The notes under the pieces: model-generated
What the model saw: the letters and a program-made list of their open reading frames with translations, nothing else
What the model was told of the DNA's origin: nothing
Databases searched by the model: none
Position numbers and translations under genes: made by a program
Shown: positions 22,464 through 30,808 of the stretch, in pieces
Layout: every line of letters begins with the position of its first letter
How positions within the stretch are numbered: the stretch's first letter is position 1
Assembly (NCBI GenBank): GCA_046757465.1
Contig: JBHHYH010000037.1
Coordinates: 1 to 31,896, forward strand
Source: Scalindua_A sp046757465
GTDB lineage: Bacteria > Planctomycetota > Brocadiia > Brocadiales > Scalinduaceae
Length of the DNA: 31,896 nt
Reading direction: 5' to 3'

Positions 22464-23489
22464 TCAAAGCGTGGAGGCCAAGTGGGCGGCCCCTAACAGA
22501 GCTGCATGATCGTCCAGGATAACATATAAAGGCGTATTTTTTACCAAATATGATAATCTTCCTTTATTTAAAAATGAAGCAACTGTTGCCCCTTCTGCCA
22601 ACTTCTTATAGATACCTGCTGGAATACCACCGCCGAGGTAAATACCATCAGTAGCCGTCAAAGTAAGTACCATGTTACCAGCCTGTGCACCTAATATAGA
22701 AGCGAAAATGTCAAGGGCTTTAACACAAAGTTCGTACTCACCTGTTTTCCCCGTGCTTGTGATTACCTTTCCAGGATCTTCTTCGCGTAGCCGCTTGCTT
22801 AACTCAGGGGGTTCTGGAGCAACGCCTTTATCTTTCAGAAATGTGTAAATATTAACCAACCCAGGTCCTGAAAGAATACGATCATAACTAACGTGATCAT
22901 GCTTTGATTTCAAATATTGAAAAAGCTCAACTTCTATCTTGGTTGTGGGTGCGAAGTCGACATGTCCTCCTTCCGAAGCCATTAAGTACTGTCGGCCGGA
23001 ATTGAAATGTAAAAAGGCCTGGCCAAGCCCGGTACCAGGCGCCATTACACCAATAGTCGCTTCTTTTATTTCTGATTCTTTGCCCCAATTGTGCTGTAAG
23101 TTCTTTTTCGTAGAGTCAATCGCCTCACCTTCATGTAATGTAAATAAATCATCAGGCATTAGATGGGGTATAGCGGCAGCAGTAGCAACAAGGTCATTCA
23201 CCAACTTGACTGCCGGAATATTTAGCTTCTGACCAATTTGTTCTTCCTTAAAATGCCATGGCAGTTTAGTTGCTCGAGCTTCGCCATTGACAATTGGCCC
23301 TGGCACTCCAAAACATGACTTCGTTACTGAAATTTTGTATTTATTAAGGAAAATTTGCACAACGTCTTCGAGACACGCATAGTCACGGCTGACAAACGTA
23401 TCTGTTTGCTGTCGAATCAATTTTCCATCTTCCAACTGATAAAGCGCCAGTCGTGTTTTTGTGCCGCCTACATCGCCGGCAAGAATCAT
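22464..23489 (-). CDS. glk: glucokinase (Glk family)
   Basis: A 341-residue Glk-type glucokinase, phosphorylating glucose with ATP to feed Zwf. It has the phosphate loop GDVGGTKTRLALY (5-17), the LVNDLVATA segment that holds the catalytic aspartate, APGTGLGQAFL, and SEGGHVDFAP with the glucose-binding glutamate and histidine. It is first in the minus-strand cluster, and AAGGAGAAACC precedes the ATG at 23489. Its presence suggests the organism phosphorylates internal glucose (for example from storage glycogen) rather than using a phosphotransferase; that last point is inference. Confidence 0.95.
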   Translation of the reverse strand: MILAGDVGGTKTRLALYQLEDGKLIRQQTDTFVSRDYACLEDVVQIFLNKYKISVTKSCFGVPGPIVNGEARATKLPWHFKEEQIGQKLNIPAVKLVNDLVATAAAIPHLMPDDLFTLHEGEAIDSTKKNLQHNWGKESEIKEATIGVMAPGTGLGQAFLHFNSGRQYLMASEGGHVDFAPTTKIEVELFQYLKSKHDHVSYDRILSGPGLVNIYTFLKDKGVAPEPPELSKRLREEDPGKVITSTGKTGEYELCVKALDIFASILGAQAGNMVLTLTATDGIYLGGGIPAGIYKKLAEGATVASFLNKGRLSYLVKNTPLYVILDDHAALLGAAHLASTL

Positions 23490-23932
23490 TGGTTTCTCCT
23501 TAGATTATGTTCGAGGCGATCTTGTGTATCCACTGAGAAAAGAAACATATCAGACTTTCACTTTTAACTAAATATATTTGAAAACGTGACAAATTTCAAT
23601 CTTTGTTTTATCAGGTTAAATATTCAACTGTAAGTTGCCGGCCCGTCGAGGCTGTGTTATAATGTCATCCCGAACTTGTTTCGGGATCTCTAAGGTTGCT
23701 AACCTATTAAAATCATTAGATTCTGAATCAATACTGAAACAAGTTCAGCACAGGATTCAGAATGACAAAATAGGCATTTCCTTTATTATGACACAGTCTC
23801 AGGGACTGGCAGGCGGACATTCCATTTACCAAAGGTATTTGCTAGTATTGATTGACTTTTCTTACGTTTTTATATTAAATATGGGATTAATTCGTATCTG
23901 GAAAATAATTAAGTAAAGGACGGAGAATTATA
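23490..23932. other. 443-bp divergent intergenic region between glk and htpG
   Basis: It should carry promoters for both glk (minus) and htpG (plus). The recognisable content is the MITE-like copy at 23648-23801. No heat-shock CIRCE-type inverted repeat was found. Confidence 0.55.
23648..23801. mobile_element. MITE-like palindromic element, copy 2
   Basis: A reverse-orientation relative of 12451-12582, with ends GAGGCTGTGTTATAAT and ATTATGACACAGTCTC. Relative to copy 1 it carries about 22 extra bases inside (around AATACTGAAACAAGTTCAGC) and a base change in each terminus, so it is probably older or a longer variant. Confidence 0.75.
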
Positions 23933-25843
23933 ATGACTGTAAAGAAATTAAAATTTAAGACGGAAACAAAACAGATCCTCGATTTAATGGTGCATTCTCT
24001 TTATTCTCATAAAGAGATATTCCTTAGAGAACTCATTTCCAATGCCTCTGATGCCATTGATAAGGCGCATCACGAGTCCCTGACAAACAAAGAAATCCTT
24101 GAAGATGAGAAGGACTGGAAGATTAAGATTGCAGTAGATAAAGATGCTGGAACCCTGATAGTTAGTGACAATGGCATCGGCATGACTAAGGATGAAGCAA
24201 TTAAGGAACTTGGGACTATTGCTCATTCGGGGACGAAGGAATTTCTTACGGCGCTGCAGAAGAAGGAGGTACAGAACAACCCGGAACTGATTGGCCAGTT
24301 TGGTGTTGGGTTTTATTCGTCATTCATGGTTGCGGACAGGATTACCGTAATTACTAAAAAAGCTGGTATTAATGGTAAAAAAGGCGTTAAGTGGGAGTCC
24401 AGTGCTGACGGTTCCTTTACTGTGGAAGATGTAGAAAAAGAAGGCAAGGGTACTGATGTTATCCTGCATCTCAAGGATGAAGAAAAGAAGTATCTTGAGG
24501 AATGGGAAATACGGAATACAGTCAAGAAATATTCTGACTTTATCGAACACCCCATTGTAATGGACATTGAACGGGAAAAGGAAAGTAAATTAGATAAAAC
24601 CAAAAAGGTGAAATTAAAGGAAGAAGAGACCTTAAACTCCAGAAAGGCCATCTGGCTTAAGAATAAATCGGACATAACCGAGACAGAGTACAATGAATTC
24701 TACAAACACATCTCTCATGATTTTTCAGACCCTGCAAAGATAGTTCACTATAAAGTTGAAGGTGTTTCAGAGTTTACGTCTCTTCTCTACATTCCATCGA
24801 TCAGGCCAATGGACATCTTCTATAAGGAATACAAGATCGGACTGACCCTTTATGTTAAAAGGGTCAAAATCATGGACCATTGCGAGGAGTTGATACCGCC
24901 ATACCTGAGGTTTATAAAGGGAATGGTGGATTCTTCAGATCTGCCATTAAATGTTTCAAGGGAGATTCTTCAAAATAATAGACAGGTTGAGACTATAAAA
25001 AATAGCATCACAAAAAAAGTGCTCGATACGCTCAGTGACATGAAAAAGAAGGAATACGACAAATACCTGAAATTCTATGGTGAATTCGGCAGGGTTTTGA
25101 AAGAGGGTATTCATTTTGATTTCTCGAGAAGAGAAGCCATTGGCGAACTTCTCCTTTTCCCTTCTACAAAAACAGATCAGGGTAAGTTCAGAACGATTCA
25201 AGATTACGTTGATGACATGAAAGAGGGGCAGGAAGAGATATATTATATTACCGGAACATCACTGGATGAAGCATTAAAATCACCCTACCTCGAGGCATTT
25301 AGGGACAAAGACTACGAAGTCCTCATTATGCTGGATGATATCGATGATATTATTATGAGCCAGTTCGAATTCAAGGGGAAGAAGTTCAAGTCTGTTATTA
25401 AGGGTGATATTACTCTGGATAAATCAGAAAAAGACGAAAAGGAAAAGGCAAGGAAAAAATATGCAAAGCTCCTGGACCTTATCAGGGATCTTCTGGACGA
25501 TGATGTGAAAGAAGTCAGGTTTTCAGGTAGACTAAAAGATTCTGCATGTTGTCTTGTGGCAGATGAAGGTGAAATGGATCCCCAGATGGAGAAACTCTTA
25601 AAATCTATGGGTCAGGACGTTCCGAAGAGGAAAAGAATTCTTGAGATCAATCCATCGCATCCAATCTTTGAATCCATGAACAAGATATTTGAGGAGGACA
25701 GAAGGAATAAGATTCTAGAGGAATATACAGAGCTTCTTTATGACCAAGCTCTCCTGCTGGAAGGTTCAAAACCAAGAGACTCAGCTGTGTTTGCAAAGTC
25801 TATTGCGAAGCTTATGGTGGAAAATGTCCAGCACGGCAAATGA
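23933..25843 (+). CDS. htpG: HtpG, bacterial Hsp90 chaperone
   Basis: A 636-residue ATP-dependent chaperone of usual HtpG length. The N-terminal GHKL ATPase has LRELISNASDAIDK (E33 catalytic, N37 metal), DNGIGM (79-84), GTIAHSGTKEF, and the lid/loop GQFGVGFYSSFMVADR (121-136). The middle domain has LPLNVSREILQNNRQV, with the conserved catalytic-loop arginine. The C-terminal dimerisation domain ends in NVQHGK. A GGACGGAG ribosome site precedes the ATG. It is monocistronic as far as can be seen. In some bacteria HtpG supports CRISPR-Cas stability, but nothing here shows such a link. Confidence 0.97.
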   Translation: MTVKKLKFKTETKQILDLMVHSLYSHKEIFLRELISNASDAIDKAHHESLTNKEILEDEKDWKIKIAVDKDAGTLIVSDNGIGMTKDEAIKELGTIAHSGTKEFLTALQKKEVQNNPELIGQFGVGFYSSFMVADRITVITKKAGINGKKGVKWESSADGSFTVEDVEKEGKGTDVILHLKDEEKKYLEEWEIRNTVKKYSDFIEHPIVMDIEREKESKLDKTKKVKLKEEETLNSRKAIWLKNKSDITETEYNEFYKHISHDFSDPAKIVHYKVEGVSEFTSLLYIPSIRPMDIFYKEYKIGLTLYVKRVKIMDHCEELIPPYLRFIKGMVDSSDLPLNVSREILQNNRQVETIKNSITKKVLDTLSDMKKKEYDKYLKFYGEFGRVLKEGIHFDFSRREAIGELLLFPSTKTDQGKFRTIQDYVDDMKEGQEEIYYITGTSLDEALKSPYLEAFRDKDYEVLIMLDDIDDIIMSQFEFKGKKFKSVIKGDITLDKSEKDEKEKARKKYAKLLDLIRDLLDDDVKEVRFSGRLKDSACCLVADEGEMDPQMEKLLKSMGQDVPKRKRILEINPSHPIFESMNKIFEEDRRNKILEEYTELLYDQALLLEGSKPRDSAVFAKSIAKLMVENVQHGK

Positions 25844-26009
25844 TTAGTTTTTTTGTTGACTGTAGGTTGCCGATACCTACCTGAATACCGGACTTTATAA
25901 ATTTAAGGCTTTAATGCAGAGTTGAGGAGCAACATTGAGAATGTTGTCTGTTCAAACAGCTTGTTCGCCCCGTCTGTGGAGGCATTGGCAACTGAACCTC
26001 AACGATTTG

Positions 26010-26855
26010 TTATACGCTTTGTAATTCTTTGAGAGATTTACCATTCGCATTTACCCAAGCTGTGAGGCCGTTTGCGCTGCCGCCGTGAATCACTGCTGCT
26101 GCAGAACTGGGGCTAGAGAATTCCGTGTCTTTTGCAAAAACGTATTTGTCACCATCTTGAACAAGCCCTCCTTCTTCGATTAGCTTATTCCTTTGAGTCA
26201 TGACACTTGGCCATTTCTTTGCAGAGCTACGTTCCTCGAGAATTGCTTCTGACCTTGCTAAGACTACAATTCCATTTGGCGTGAGGTAGCCAGAGGCAAC
26301 AACGTTTTTAATTTTGCATGTGAGCATTTCTCTCTTCGCTTCACTTTCAACTTTCGAAGCTGCCTGAACAAGCGCCTCGATTCCAAGCACCGGCAGAACC
26401 TGCTGTATTTTTTCCAGAAATATTTCCATATCCTCTCTATCTGATTCTGGAAGTTTTGCACCACTACCTTGGCTGTTCATGACAATTGATCTATCAGCTG
26501 ATTTTGCTATTTCAATTAGACGACCCTCAATATATCGAATATGCCCCTTGGTAAGATTTTCATCTTTCGTTATGAAAAAAACGATATTGTTCCAGAAATC
26601 TTTTGATAAATGGCCTTTTATTCGATCTCTAATACATTCAGCTTCACCAATGTAGATTGCTCTCTTGTTGGTATCAGGATCTATGCCCGTAAGGAAATAG
26701 ACGCCTAAGTTCAGAGATTCTTCACGTTCCAAAACTTTTTCAAACTCGCTTCTAGGCCCAGCTACAGCTTTGCCAGTCCAGTTGGAAAGCTCGGCAGTTC
26801 TTAATCGTTTTGGATCTCCATATGCAAGAAATATCTTTAACGTTGCTGTTGGCAC
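26010..26855 (-). CDS. GIY-YIG nuclease-domain protein with DUF4357
   Basis: A 281-residue protein with an N-terminal GIY-YIG fold: GVYFLTGID at about 51-59, AIYIGEAECIRDRIKGHL at about 66-83 (YIG plus the catalytic arginine region), and a glutamate in IRYIEGRLIEIA. The C-terminal DUF4357 has VASGYLTPNGIVVLARSEA, YVFAKDTEFSSPSSAAAVIH, and GGSANGLTAWVNANGKSL. This two-domain layout is common, and the function is unproven; it is often annotated as a restriction- or repair-related nuclease. It stands alone between htpG and a J-domain gene. Confidence 0.85.
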   Translation of the reverse strand: MPTATLKIFLAYGDPKRLRTAELSNWTGKAVAGPRSEFEKVLEREESLNLGVYFLTGIDPDTNKRAIYIGEAECIRDRIKGHLSKDFWNNIVFFITKDENLTKGHIRYIEGRLIEIAKSADRSIVMNSQGSGAKLPESDREDMEIFLEKIQQVLPVLGIEALVQAASKVESEAKREMLTCKIKNVVASGYLTPNGIVVLARSEAILEERSSAKKWPSVMTQRNKLIEEGGLVQDGDKYVFAKDTEFSSPSSAAAVIHGGSANGLTAWVNANGKSLKELQSV

Positions 26856-27392
26856 AGTCTCTCCTTACGTATAACAAGTTATTGTATAGTTTCTGTATAG
26901 TAACGAATTTTTTGAAATATTTAATAAATTTCAAGCATATTTATAATTGCCTAACTCTATAAGATGATTATTGTAATGTTATCCAGGAGTGCCTAAATAC
27001 AAATGATAAGACTTTGCAAACGGGATTCTGGCTTATTGCTACAATACTTTATTAAATATATCATCTCAAGGGAAAAATCTTCAATGATTGCCTATACGAT
27101 TTTCTGTATCTTTAATAATTTATTAATGAGAGCATGAAATAGATTGCATTTAAGCCCTGTACGGCGCTCCCCCTAAAGGGGTCTACTTCTGGTAGCCTAC
27201 AGGGCAATTCAAATCCCCCATTCCCCCTTTGCTAAAGGGGGATCAAGGGGGATTAGCTTATAATCATAAAATAATAGTTTTTAGAAATAAGGTAGTCTAT
27301 TTAGTGCTCTGGGTAGTAAGGTTGCAAATTCCCAGATCTGAGACCAGCAGTTTGTAAGAAATAATAAAATGCATTAAATACGGCGTTGGTGA
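26856..27392. other. 537-bp intergenic region with palindromic repeats
   Basis: No gene is visible. At 27154-27205 an outer GCCCTGTA/TACAGGGC pair encloses CCCC-TAAA-GGGG. At 27212-27253 a nested AATCCCCC...CCCCCTTTGCTAAAGGGGG...GGGGGATT hairpin follows. These look like REP-type elements. Confidence 0.55.
27154..27253. repeat. tandem REP-like hairpins
   Basis: Two adjacent palindromic structures: GCCCTGTA...TACAGGGC, and a C-rich/G-rich nested hairpin centred on CTTTGCTAAAG. They lie downstream of the minus-strand J-domain gene and could also act as a transcription barrier. Confidence 0.55.
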
Positions 27393-27812
27393 TCAAACCT
27401 TTTTATAACGCCTGATAATATCAATGGCGTTGTTAAGTTTAAGTGTAAGTTCTTCGGCCTTATCCTGTAACTCCTTACCCAGATGAGCAACCTTATCCGG
27501 ATGGGATTTGGCAATCTTTTCCTTATATGCTTTTTGTACTTCTTCCCATGAGGCATCAGGATTAAGGCCCAATAAACCGTATGCCTCTTCCAAGTCTAAA
27601 TCACCATTAGGCTCTTTCTTTTTATTTTCCTGTGATTTATTTCTAGAATAGTAATAGTTACTTGGCCTTTTATATTTTTTGTACTTGCGCCACAAATAGT
27701 ATAATATACCAAATGCACCGAGATCATCAAAATAATGCGGGTGTATATCCCAGGGGCTTATGATGTAGATAATTAAAAATATCAGCAGTAAATAAAATAC
27801 GAATTTTGTCAT
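27393..27812 (-). CDS. membrane-anchored J-domain protein
   Basis: A 139-residue protein. Residues 3-19 form a transmembrane segment, and 16-44 (YIISPWDIHPHYFDDLGAFG...LYYLWRKY) resemble the DUF1232/YkvA membrane motif. After a basic linker, a C-terminal J-domain (about 74-135, LEEAYGLLGLNPDASWEEVQ) carries HPD at 104-106. J-domains stimulate Hsp70 ATPase, so this would recruit DnaK to the membrane. It lacks the G/F and zinc regions of DnaJ. It has no partner in the immediate neighbourhood; htpG is 1.5 kb away on the other strand. Confidence 0.85.
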   Translation of the reverse strand: MTKFVFYLLLIFLIIYIISPWDIHPHYFDDLGAFGILYYLWRKYKKYKRPSNYYYSRNKSQENKKKEPNGDLDLEEAYGLLGLNPDASWEEVQKAYKEKIAKSHPDKVAHLGKELQDKAEELTLKLNNAIDIIRRYKKV

Positions 27813-28150
27813 TAAGTCTCCTATGCTTATTCTCGCGCTTTTTAAGAATGATTCCTTTTATCTTTACAATAATATCTCCTTTCCTAAAAATGTTCAATAG
27901 GTTCTTAAAGTTTCAATCCTTGTACAAGTTTCTTTGTAAGGTATTCTGATTGTGATATTGATAAATCGCTTGGTGAGTTTAAAAATGGGGGGTATAGCTT
28001 GTGATACCGACGGGCCTTTTCTTTATAGCAGGGTGGTAGTTTGCCGCTGCTAAACTCTAAGCCGATTGATATACTGCAAGCTTTTGATGGGATATTTTAT
28101 CATCCTTGATAAAATATTTTTGAAATGTGCCTTTTCCTGACCCAAAAGTG
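27813..28150. other. 338-bp intergenic region
   Basis: No gene is seen. It contains the A/T-rich hairpin at 28092-28117 and a TAGCAG/CTGCTA hairpin near 28035-28061. The sequence around 27990-28080 is less AT-rich than its surroundings but fits no RNA family I recognise. Confidence 0.5.
28092..28117. terminator. 11-bp perfect hairpin downstream of the response regulator
   Basis: ATATTTTATCA-TCCT-TGATAAAATAT, followed on the plus strand by TTTT. It lies 34 bp beyond the stop of the minus-strand response regulator, a position suiting a terminator, but the T run is on the other side for that gene. Confidence 0.4.
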
Positions 28151-28537
28151 TTAATTTAAGGAGCACGAAAAGTCCATTTTTTTCTCTACTTCATAAAGTA
28201 GTCTTTCCTTGGTTAAGTGCGGCTTCTCAATGAATGTAAGATTTGGGTCTGTCTCTTTAAGGTTCGTGTATTGTTTTTCAGAATAAGCAGTTATTATTAT
28301 TACGGGAATGTCTACATATTCTGGTATGTTTTTTATATTTAAGAAAAATGTATCTCCAGTAACCATATTCATAAGCACATCCAGGATTATTAAATCAGGC
28401 TTCATTTCCTGCAATTTTTCCATTGCTTCATATCCATCATAGGTATGAATGATTCCATATCCTGTGTCTTCTAGCATAATCTTATAAAGGTTATGCAAAA
28501 CCTTTTCATCCTCAACTATCATTATAGTCTTACTCAA
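28151..28537 (-). CDS. single-domain response regulator (CheY-like receiver)
   Basis: A 128-residue receiver domain without an output domain. Acidic pocket E9-D10, phosphoacceptor D53 (LIILDVLMN), T83 (IIITAYS) and K105 (EKPH) are all present, so it should be phosphorylated by a histidine kinase encoded elsewhere. The stretch before K105 is irregular (ETDPNLTFIEKP). The start is a TTG at 28537, with AAGGAAATG 9-17 bases upstream. Target unknown; such proteins relay phosphate or bind partner proteins. Confidence 0.9.
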   Translation of the reverse strand: MSKTIMIVEDEKVLHNLYKIMLEDTGYGIIHTYDGYEAMEKLQEMKPDLIILDVLMNMVTGDTFFLNIKNIPEYVDIPVIIITAYSEKQYTNLKETDPNLTFIEKPHLTKERLLYEVEKKMDFSCSLN

Positions 28538-29315
28538 TTTTTATCATTTCCTTTATAATGGTTTTCATCATTTTTGTGTTTGTCACAGAAACAAGCATAG
28601 ATTAACTAATCTAAAGAAACTAATTTATATATTATCGGCACGGATAAGAAATTCTTTATTTTGTGTAAGTAGATTTTCATAATTCTGGCAAGAATATAGT
28701 TTCCCGGCTTAATAAGGTAGTGCATACATATAATAGAAAGGTATCCTGTGTGTATGCAGATAACATACAAATAACTCTCAAGTGAAGAAGAGAGAGAAGA
28801 TATCTATTCTTCGAGGGTAAAAAAGAGATTCAAGAAAGAGCAAACATTATGCCAATGTATTTTATTAAGTCTAAGGCCTCATAAGATATGAATATAACGG
28901 TAGATACAAATTATGGTGTTATCCCGGCGATTCAGATTGATATGCATTTACTGTCTAATAAAGGAACAAACAGTATCAAAAATGGTATAGTTCGGAAAAA
29001 ATCTGGGGAATGGAAAAGAAAGAAGGGGGTTTAATAAAGATTGTCTGTTAAATAAAAAGATCAAGAATAACCCTGATTGAAAACTTTCCTCTAACCTAGG
29101 GTTAGACATAATCAGGCATGATCGAAGATTCACCCTGATCTTTGATTAGGCTTGTCAAGGATATAGATTATTGACAAATTAATTATCCAAATCAATACAG
29201 GATGGGGGCAATGACGGGTCTGTATGTAATAGGTGTGCAACGCCTTAAGATTTTTGAGAATATGACGATAATAAGGATAACTAAAAATGTTTTAAATCAT
29301 TTATGGAGAGTACGA
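28538..29315. other. 778-bp intergenic region
   Basis: It separates the divergent response regulator and CBS genes. It holds GTATG/CATAC inverted pairs near 28753-28769, a CTAACC-TAG-GGTTAG hairpin at 29091-29105, and the promoter-like TTGACA at 29171. A 48-codon frame at 28888-29034 has no family resemblance and no clear ribosome site. Confidence 0.5.
29171..29199 (+). promoter_or_regulatory. possible sigma-70 promoter for the CBS gene
   Basis: A perfect TTGACA at 29171-29176 is followed after 17 bp by AATACA, a poor -10. It lies about 120 bp ahead of the CBS gene start. Confidence 0.3.
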
Positions 29316-29735
29316 ATGAAGATTGCCTCGATTATGACCCGTAACGTGTATACGGTAGATATTGATGATTCTCTCAAGACAATCCGTGATATCTTTGGGT
29401 TTGATGCATTTCATCATATCTTGGTTGAAGATGGCCGAAGGCTCGTTGGCGTAATATCTGATCGTGATCTTCTAAGAGCACTAAGTCCATTTTTAGGCAC
29501 ACTTTCTGAAAAGAAATGTGATAAAAGTACCCTGGATAAGAAGGCTCATGAAATTATGAGTAAAGAGATTGTCACTGTAAATACAGAATCCGGCATAGAA
29601 GATGCTGTCAGTCAATTATTGGAGTGGAACATATCTTGTCTTCCGGTTCTCTCATCTCAGGGTGTTGTTGAGGGAATCGTGACATGGAAAGACATTCTTA
29701 GATTTTACTCAAGGACTAAGACTGTTACTGTTTAA
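29316..29735 (+). CDS. two-CBS-domain protein
   Basis: A 139-residue protein made of a CBS pair: about 1-58 (MKIASIMTRNVYTVDIDDSL, HHILVEDGRRLVGVISDRDL) and about 77-133 (AHEIMSKEIVTVNTESGI, SCLPVLSSQGVVEGIVTWKD). CBS pairs bind adenine nucleotides (AMP, ATP, SAM) and sense energy state. There is no attached enzyme domain, so it probably controls a partner protein. The frame is open 38 codons further upstream, but the ATG at 29316 has GGAGAG six bases before it and starts at the domain edge. Confidence 0.88.
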   Translation: MKIASIMTRNVYTVDIDDSLKTIRDIFGFDAFHHILVEDGRRLVGVISDRDLLRALSPFLGTLSEKKCDKSTLDKKAHEIMSKEIVTVNTESGIEDAVSQLLEWNISCLPVLSSQGVVEGIVTWKDILRFYSRTKTVTV

Positions 29736-30211
29736 GTTGAACTGCAGCTATTTTTCCACCTGTATTGATTCTTCAATTCCAGATACATGTCTCTAACAAT
29801 AATCACCAATGAGATTTTAAAAAAACCAGGGACTGAATACGGCAGGCATGACTTTAAGTGATAGTTCTCATGTGACGGCTTGTACATGGTCTGGTGTACA
29901 ATGAGTTGGGAACGTATCAATGGACCTATTCCCTTTATAGTGGGGTAAAAAAGTTTCTGATGAGTTAAGCGATACTATTTTTAACCAGGTCGTTTATTTA
30001 TTAGACAGAATATATATAAGATACGAGTAGCCAGACTTACACTGTAATTTGTATCTGTTTGCATATCAGTCTGTTATGGGTTCTTTAAGTTTAAGTAAAT
30101 ACATTGGTATAATATTTGCCGTATTCATGATGTGGATGATTTTTTATTTTGAGAATTAAAAGATACGATACTACCTATCCTTGTAAGTCCAAACTAAGGA
30201 AGGAGATCAGA
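29736..30211. other. 476-bp intergenic region
   Basis: No gene is found. It holds two TGTACA palindromes 8 bp apart (29881-29900) and an extended -10 promoter signal near 30105-30113. Confidence 0.5.
30105..30113 (+). promoter_or_regulatory. extended -10 promoter element
   Basis: TTGGTATAAT contains TG-N-TATAAT, a perfect extended -10 box, about 100 bp before the small membrane protein at 30212. The -35 region is weak. Confidence 0.4.
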
Positions 30212-30337
30212 GTGGAGAAATCATCAGAATTCTTTTCGAATATAGCGTCTCTATGTGGTCTGATAACAGTTGCTATTGCCATAGGAATTATGGCTGCCTG
30301 TGACAGGTATTTACTTAGAGGTAAAAATCAAATTTAA
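30212..30337 (+). CDS. small membrane protein, 41 residues
   Basis: Starts at GTG (30212) after GGAAGGAGAT at good spacing. The peptide (M)EKSSEFFSNIASLCGLITVA continues through one hydrophobic helix (about 12-30) to a basic C-terminus (RYLLRGKNQI). The frame is open 21 codons further upstream, but the ribosome site decides for the GTG. It is followed after 122 bp by another single-helix peptide. No family recognised. A hairpin (CCCCAG...CTGGCGGGG, about 30345-30372) separates the two. Confidence 0.55.
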   Translation: MEKSSEFFSNIASLCGLITVAIAIGIMAACDRYLLRGKNQI

Positions 30338-30459
30338 CACAGCCCCAGCATGATAGTAATTCTGGCGGGGATGCTGTACTGCCTAATAATGTTGTATAAA
30401 GTGTGAATGAAAGGTTGTTAAATTCTGCCTTTCATATATATATAAAAGAGGAACACAAG

Positions 30460-30576
30460 ATGAAGAAAGTGTTAACATTTTTGGAAGCTAGAGGTGATAT
30501 TAACGTTATTGAATATTTCTTTGTAGCGGTTCTTGTCGTTGTAGGAATAACAGTTGTTCTTTTTAGATACTTATGA
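30460..30576 (+). CDS. small membrane protein, 38 residues, weakly Flp-pilin-like
   Basis: ATG at 30460 after AAGAGGAACACAAG. The peptide MKKVLTFLEARGDINVIEYF leads into one strongly hydrophobic helix (FVAVLVVVGITVVLF) and ends RYL. A basic start, a glycine, then I-E-Y before a hydrophobic helix recalls Flp (type IVb) prepilins (G-ATAIEYGLIAAL). However, the spacing from G12 to E18 is one residue too long for the usual cleavage rule, and no pilus assembly gene is nearby. It may equally be a regulatory or stress micropeptide. Confidence 0.5.
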   Translation: MKKVLTFLEARGDINVIEYFFVAVLVVVGITVVLFRYL

Positions 30577-30722
30577 TAATTATGACAAAGCTATTGATAC
30601 CAAAGAAGAAATACCAGGGCAAAGCAACACATCCCATGATACCCTACAGGGGCAGGGAGAGATGGTTTCCAATACTTGCATCTTTTCGTTTCCTCCTTTT
30701 TTATTGTCTTTTCATTAAATTA

Positions 30723-30800
30723 GGGCCAGGCAAGAGCTCGCCGAAAGGCTGGAATCTCCACCAGCCTGTCCTATTTTCATCGTCGGAGATGCTGGGAGAT
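30723..30800 (+). ncRNA. structured 5' leader with an anti-Shine-Dalgarno hairpin loop (candidate cis-regulator)
   Basis: A hairpin AGGCTGG (30746-30752)/CCAGCCT (30761-30767) has the 8-base loop AATCTCCA. The loop's ATCTCC is complementary to GGAGAT at 30785-30790 and again at 30795-30800. The latter is the probable ribosome site of the gene starting at 30809. Mutually exclusive pairing could turn translation on or off. I do not recognise a known riboswitch class. A partial copy follows the gene at about 31600-31650. Confidence 0.45.
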
Positions 30801-30808
30801 GCAACGTT

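Noticed and set aside
24313..24693. Long antisense frame inside htpG
   Set aside because: It is a reading-frame shadow of a clearly conserved gene and has no features of its own.
27990..28080. Riboswitch-like stretch
   Set aside because: It has a small TAGCAG/CTGCTA hairpin but does not match c-di-GMP, cobalamin, fluoride or other classes I can recall, and it sits downstream of genes rather than before one.
28888..29034. 48-codon frame MNITVDTNYGVIPAIQIDMH...
   Set aside because: No clear ribosome site, no family resemblance, low-complexity basic end; it probably arises by chance in an AT-rich gap.
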